A DNA stretch of 64,000 nt from Zopfochytrium polystomum (lineage: Eukaryota; Chytridiomycota; Chytridiomycetes; Chytridiales; Chytridiaceae): positions 62,001 through 126,000 of the forward strand of contig JAIVFJ010000064.1 in NCBI GenBank assembly GCA_025765615.1, read 5' to 3'. Below, piece after piece: positions 60,114 to 64,000 of the stretch (positions are counted from its first letter, which is position 1; every line of letters begins with the position of its first letter). The notes under the pieces were generated by a model. The model was not told the origin of the DNA. It worked only from the letters and a program-made list of their open reading frames with translations, and ran no database searches. The position numbers were made by a program, and so were the translations under genes.

Positions 60114-61780
60114 CAGTTAAAAAGTGGGTATACACTTAATTTATTTGAGATCACAGGCTCGACAGCCTGTTGTCCTCACAGCTCTTCACTGAGATCTAAA
60201 TCCTCCAATCACTATCCCACCCCGGAATCGTTGGATTTTGGCACGTTTTCGAGGACCAGCGAAATGTCTACATGCTCCTAGAGCTTTGCGAAAACCAAGT
60301 ATGGAAAGAAATCGCACTGCGCCATTTGTTAACTTCATTTTAGAGCATGTTAGAGTATCTGAAAGCACGGAAGCGACTCACAGAACCCGAAGAAAGAGTT
60401 GGGATTGGCATGGGTCTGTACAAATGGATTTTGTTTGTTTTTTCTCCTGCTGATGGCTTAAATCTTTTCAGCAGGCAGGCTTGTTCCATGAACTCAGATT
60501 CGTCTGTGCTCTTATCAAAGTGGGGTCCTTATGATCCTCTACCAATAGAAAATCCACGCATTTCATTGGGTATGTTGACGTACTTTTCTGCAACCAGAAC
60601 AGCATTGACTGATGACTCAAGTTCTTCTGCATTTGACTTATTGTTCCTTCCACATCTGCCAGACCTATCCTTTTTCCCGCGCAGCCTGGGTTTTCAAACT
60701 TAGAGATCTGATAGAACTGTGGAAGGGCTTTCCAAATAACTCAAAAGCGAGTGAATCTGTCAGGAATTTGATTGGGGACAAGTGTGTAAAGTTGTAGTCA
60801 AAATGCTCCAAAACAAAGGTGTGAAGAAGCAGTTGTGACATTGCCACACCTGGACTATTCAAGATAGAGAGGTGAAATTTTGTATGCAATTAGATCTTGA
60901 TAAGAACCATCGATCCTCCAAATGGTGTCCCGAAAAACGCGTTCCTCATAATTGCGCCATCTACGTAAGTGTGATGGTCCAAGTACATCAAAATTGTCCT
61001 AAACTGGACTAAAATTGGAGGGCAAACTCAAGATAAGTCGGAAATAAGTGTGCAACGTATTAGCCAAATCGAATCAAGGGAAGAGGAGATCGCTTCCCAA
61101 TGAGAAGGTCAAGTGATCTAGTCCTTGGGAAGTCTGAAACGAAGCCCCAACTTTGAAACTTCGCTGAGACTTGTAGGAGATAGCCAGGACTGCGAAATTG
61201 ACAGAGGTTCCAAGAGTGGGTGTAGAAATACATGATGCAAAAATCGAGCTGATAGAGCAAAAACTGACAGACCTGTCAAAGTGACAACGTCACCTCAATT
61301 AATAGAAAATGTGTTAAAATCGGTTGGAAAAGTAGGAACAAACTAGCAGAGCCTTGAAATTGCAATCAAATGTAAAGAATAGTGACTTGCAACTGGAGAA
61401 AAATAATCAAAAATATTTGACTGGATTTGGTGATTTCTGTCAAATAGAGACTCCTACTAATAACAAACTGATCTCGAAATTAAAGTACTCAGACCGCCCT
61501 GCACCAGCCAAGTGGATGAATATTCCACCCACACTGATGGGGCACGTGCACGGTGGGATGAGGGGGCCGTCTGTTTGTGAGAGCACGCCTTGTCAAATGT
61601 CCCTTCACGTTTTTTCAATGTTTTCAATTTTTTTTCTCCAACAAGCTCTTCATTTACGCTTTTTTCTATCTATGCCTTGCGTTGGGGACGCAAAAAGTTG
61701 GAGCAACTTCCAAGGCCTGGAGGCCACCGAACATCGGCAAACTTGTTGCTTTCTTTTCCTCAAATTCACGTCCACCCCGG
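60114..61780. other. AT-richer gene-free stretch
   Basis: Only short frames (60-200 codons) without motifs on either strand, with inconsistent reading. Possibly degraded repeats. No RNA gene recognised. Confidence 0.4.
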
Positions 61781-62400
61781 CCCCCTCTCCACACACAAAC
61801 ATTTGTTCCACATTGGGCAGTACACGGTGCTATTTCATAAGAGGGATGCTGCTTATGGAAGCGCGCAAGAGCTGTGGCCGCAAGGGACAAGAATATATGC
61901 CATCCGCTGACCCGAGCCACCGCCCGGCGAGTGGTCGTAGGAATTTTTGACAGCACCGGAGGGTTTCTGCCGGGTTAGTGAAGTGGAGTTGACCAGAGAG
62001 CGAGGCAGAGGGCAGGCGGGAGGACGCTGTCGAACTCGTGTTGGACAAGATTTCGCTTAAGCCCCGCGACACTGTTGCTACTGGGAACAAGAAGCCCGTC
62101 ATATTCGCTTCGAAAACCGGTCACCGCCCGGTTTTCATGGTGCACCGTTGATAGGGTTTTTTGCCAGGTCCCGCCTGGTGGTGGCCGAATTTGGACGCGA
62201 ACAACATCACCGGCTTCTTATTCCAAGTAACAACAACAGTGGCGCGGGTCAAAGGCGTATTTTGTCCAACGCGGCCTCATCCTGCGCTTTGTCTCGCTCT
62301 GTGGCCTTCCTATTTTGAAATAGCGCCGTGTACTGATAGATGTGGAACAGATGTCCGGATGTGGAGAGGGAGGGGGACGGAGTGGTCAGAAGACTCGCAA
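61781..62400. repeat. Diverged inverted repeat with hairpin centre
   Basis: The reverse complement of about 61781-62105 aligns with 62200-62400. Shared blocks include GGCTTCTT-TTCC, AACAGTG-CGCGGG, TTTTGTCCAAC, GAAATAGC-CCGTGTACTG and ATGTGGAACA-ATGT. The left arm has about 130 extra bases. A small palindrome GAAAACCG/CGGTTTTC lies in the spacer near 62112-62136. Confidence 0.6.
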
Positions 62401-63564
62401 AAAGCAGTTGCACTAAGTTTGTCGGACCTCAGTGACTGCCTTTTCAAATCAAAGCCTGCCTTGAAACTCACCGATTAAAGTGTTCATGGTAATCGTGCCG
62501 AAAGAGGTTTCCTTGGGGGCTGCTTTGGGGTTGTTAGTAGGGTAGCGTGTTGGGGGGTTTCCGAAAGAACGTATTTGATCGATGGCCGAACAGTTCGCGC
62601 CGATTCACCGCTGTGAAATAGAAGTGGAGCCGTGCTGCGGTGCAGGGTGTGTCGGCTGCGGGGAGGAGGGAGAAGTCGTTTTCGATGGCGCTGGCAGTCG
62701 AAGGATGACCAGTTGGTGAATTGAGTATTGTAATATATCCAAAGGAAAGCGTATATTGCAGATAAAAACCCACTTTCTTGCTGCGGCGTGTGGAGATGGA
62801 TAGCGCGTTCTTCATATTCGAGCCCCAAGCAGAGAGGGAACTGGTCTGGGAAGGATAGTCATTTGAGGCTGGGGTTTGGGTTTTCGTTAATATGCAAACA
62901 CTTTGTGAAACTTTTATTTTCTTCCCGCCTTCCGCTTCTCCCTGATGTTCCGCAATCTGGGTCCACAGAGGCTCGCTGGGTGGTTGGGGGGGGGGTTTCC
63001 CAGAGGGAGGTCCAAAAGACAGTAATGAGTGGGGGAAGCGAGAGAGAGAAAACAGGGACCGAAACGACAGGAACCACTGCGCATCACGCGCGAAGAGGAC
63101 GCACTTCGGAAAGACGACAAGAACGGGACGGGGTACTCCACACGAAAGACTACTCCAAAGGAAAAACCTAACACAGTAGGGAGGAAAGCGGAAGGCGGAG
63201 AGGAGAAAAAGGCCTCGCGTGCAGATATAAAAAACACGCGAAACTGGCCGCGAGGGGGTAACTGAAGCCGCAATATAACGATGAGAGACGTAAGGCGTGG
63301 AAAGAGAGGGAAAAAGGGGTGTAGGATGGACTGCGTTCGGTGTGTTTTTTTCTGTTTGTAGCTTTGTTCGGGAAGCAGTCGAAAGTCTGAAAAGGGGAGA
63401 TGAGATTTTTGTTTGTATCAATTGGCGAGGAAGGCAAGTGCCTGTTTCGTTTGAAACGCGCAAGGAGGGGAGAGGGGGTGTGTATGGGTGCCGCCTTGGA
63501 GGCCGGGATACGCGCGTCTGGCTGTTTTTGCCCTCAGGTCCGTGTCGTTTTCATTCTCCCCGTT
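62401..63564. other. No supported gene
   Basis: A 309-codon minus-strand frame (62534-63463) lacks domains and reads through low-complexity T/C-rich sequence. It is not accepted as a gene. The right part is probably the 3' flank of the gene that leaves the window. Confidence 0.4.
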
Positions 63565-64000
63565 TCACGCGGCAACCAAGAATGGCGCGGCACTGTCGGA
63601 TCGCTCCCGCCCGACGCTGCCGCGGGCCGATTCCTCCATCTCCATCCACGACGACTCGGACTCGGACCTCGGCGGTGGCGACGGCGCACGGGCGGCGCCG
63701 TCGTCGCCGTCGCCGTCCTCTTCGACAATAATCGTCGGCACGGCCGCCCTGCCGCCGGTGGTCGCGGTCGCGGCCGAGGCCGACGACGAGGACGAGCCGT
63801 ACGCGCCGCCGCTGCCGCCGCTGTTCGCCCGCCCCAGGCTCTCGTACGGCGGGCGGTCGCCGAACCCTTCGCTCTCGTAGATGGGCAGCGTGTCGATCGT
63901 CGTGCTGCGGGCGAGGCGGCCGGCGGGGTCGTTGGCGCCCGCGCCGCTGCCCATGGAGCCAAGGCTGGGTGCGACGCGCTCGCAGGCGAGCGTCCACGGC
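63565..64000 (-). CDS. 3' part of a gene continuing beyond the window, unknown
   Basis: Minus-strand frame open from the window edge to a stop at 63565, about 144 residues. An internal Met at 63954 is not a convincing start, since the frame is open upstream of it. The sequence is a disordered C-terminal tail: a segment with STTIDTLPIYESEGFGDRPP, Gly/Ser-rich linkers, then an acidic stretch and a Ser/Arg-rich end. The two Pro-Pro-Tyr-Glu-Ser/Pro-Ile-Tyr-Glu-Ser motifs could be sorting or ubiquitin-ligase docking sites on a membrane protein. No family is assigned. Confidence 0.5.
   Translation of the reverse strand, partial: PWTLACERVAPSLGSMGSGAGANDPAGRLARSTTIDTLPIYESEGFGDRPPYESLGRANSGGSGGAYGSSSSSASAATATTGGRAAVPTIIVEEDGDGDDGAARAPSPPPRSESESSWMEMEESARGSVGRERSDSAAPFLVAA

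Noticed and set aside
62534..63463. 309-codon minus-strand frame
   Set aside because: No recognisable domain, a biased Phe/Ser/Pro reading of a T/C-rich strand, and no splice-consistent partner exon.

Overview
The window looks like nuclear DNA of a fungus, probably an early-diverging (chytrid-like) one. The host genes carry short GT-AG introns. They include the fungal inner-membrane translocase component Tim54, a fungal-type plasma-membrane/vacuolar Ca2+ ATPase, COPI zeta, VPS29, a BMT5-type rRNA methyltransferase and an RlmN-type radical-SAM enzyme. The taxon is inferred from these families; no rRNA or other marker is present.

Layout. (1) About 1-9545 is a compact, intron-poor island unlike the rest. 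It holds a minus-strand partial ORF with an RNA-polymerase-like signature, a killer-toxin-alpha-like LysM/chitin-binding/GH18 protein whose 3' end is broken by a 4-base tandem duplication, a convergent secreted protein, a Thr/Asn-rich surface-type protein, a small membrane protein and a complete trifunctional mRNA capping enzyme of viral/linear-plasmid type. A GTTTAAAAC-like motif, palindromic at two gene ends, lies at five gene boundaries. This gene set recalls cytoplasmic virus-like elements (yeast killer plasmids) or a large DNA virus, now integrated. (2) About 9546-11730 is a dead non-LTR retrotransposon that cuts off the right edge of the island, followed by a 31-base C tract and a degenerate gene. 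(3) 13.2-20.3 kb holds two low-complexity unknown proteins and a secreted subtilase. (4) 20.3-24.0 kb is sparse, with a diverged inverted repeat, a C2H2 fragment and a 197-aa unknown gene. (5) 24.0-46.7 kb is a gene-dense housekeeping block: TIM54, coatomer zeta, an alpha/beta-hydrolase-tyrosine phosphatase fusion, a tail-anchored RlmN-like enzyme, an unknown coiled-coil protein, BMT5-like, VPS29, Ca2+ ATPase, CNNM/MAM3-like and TMEM184-like. (6) 46.7-49.8 kb is gene-free with microsatellites and a tRNA-like relic. (7) 49852-60108 is a tandem pair of nearly identical Ty3/Gypsy chromoviruses sharing the middle LTR (LTR-internal-LTR-internal-LTR), with one 5-bp target duplication around the whole array. 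(8) 60.1-64.0 kb is sparse, with a second diverged inverted repeat and the 3' end of a gene that leaves the window.

How the parts work together. The housekeeping genes are unrelated in function and packed head to head, two pairs being only 69 bp apart. In the island, capping enzyme plus polymerase-like gene would give cytoplasmic transcription independence, and the chitinase-like protein would be a secreted killer or host-wall function. The LTR element appears self-primed in the Tf1/sushi manner and carries a strong heat-shock-element array upstream of its TATA box, suggesting stress-induced transcription.
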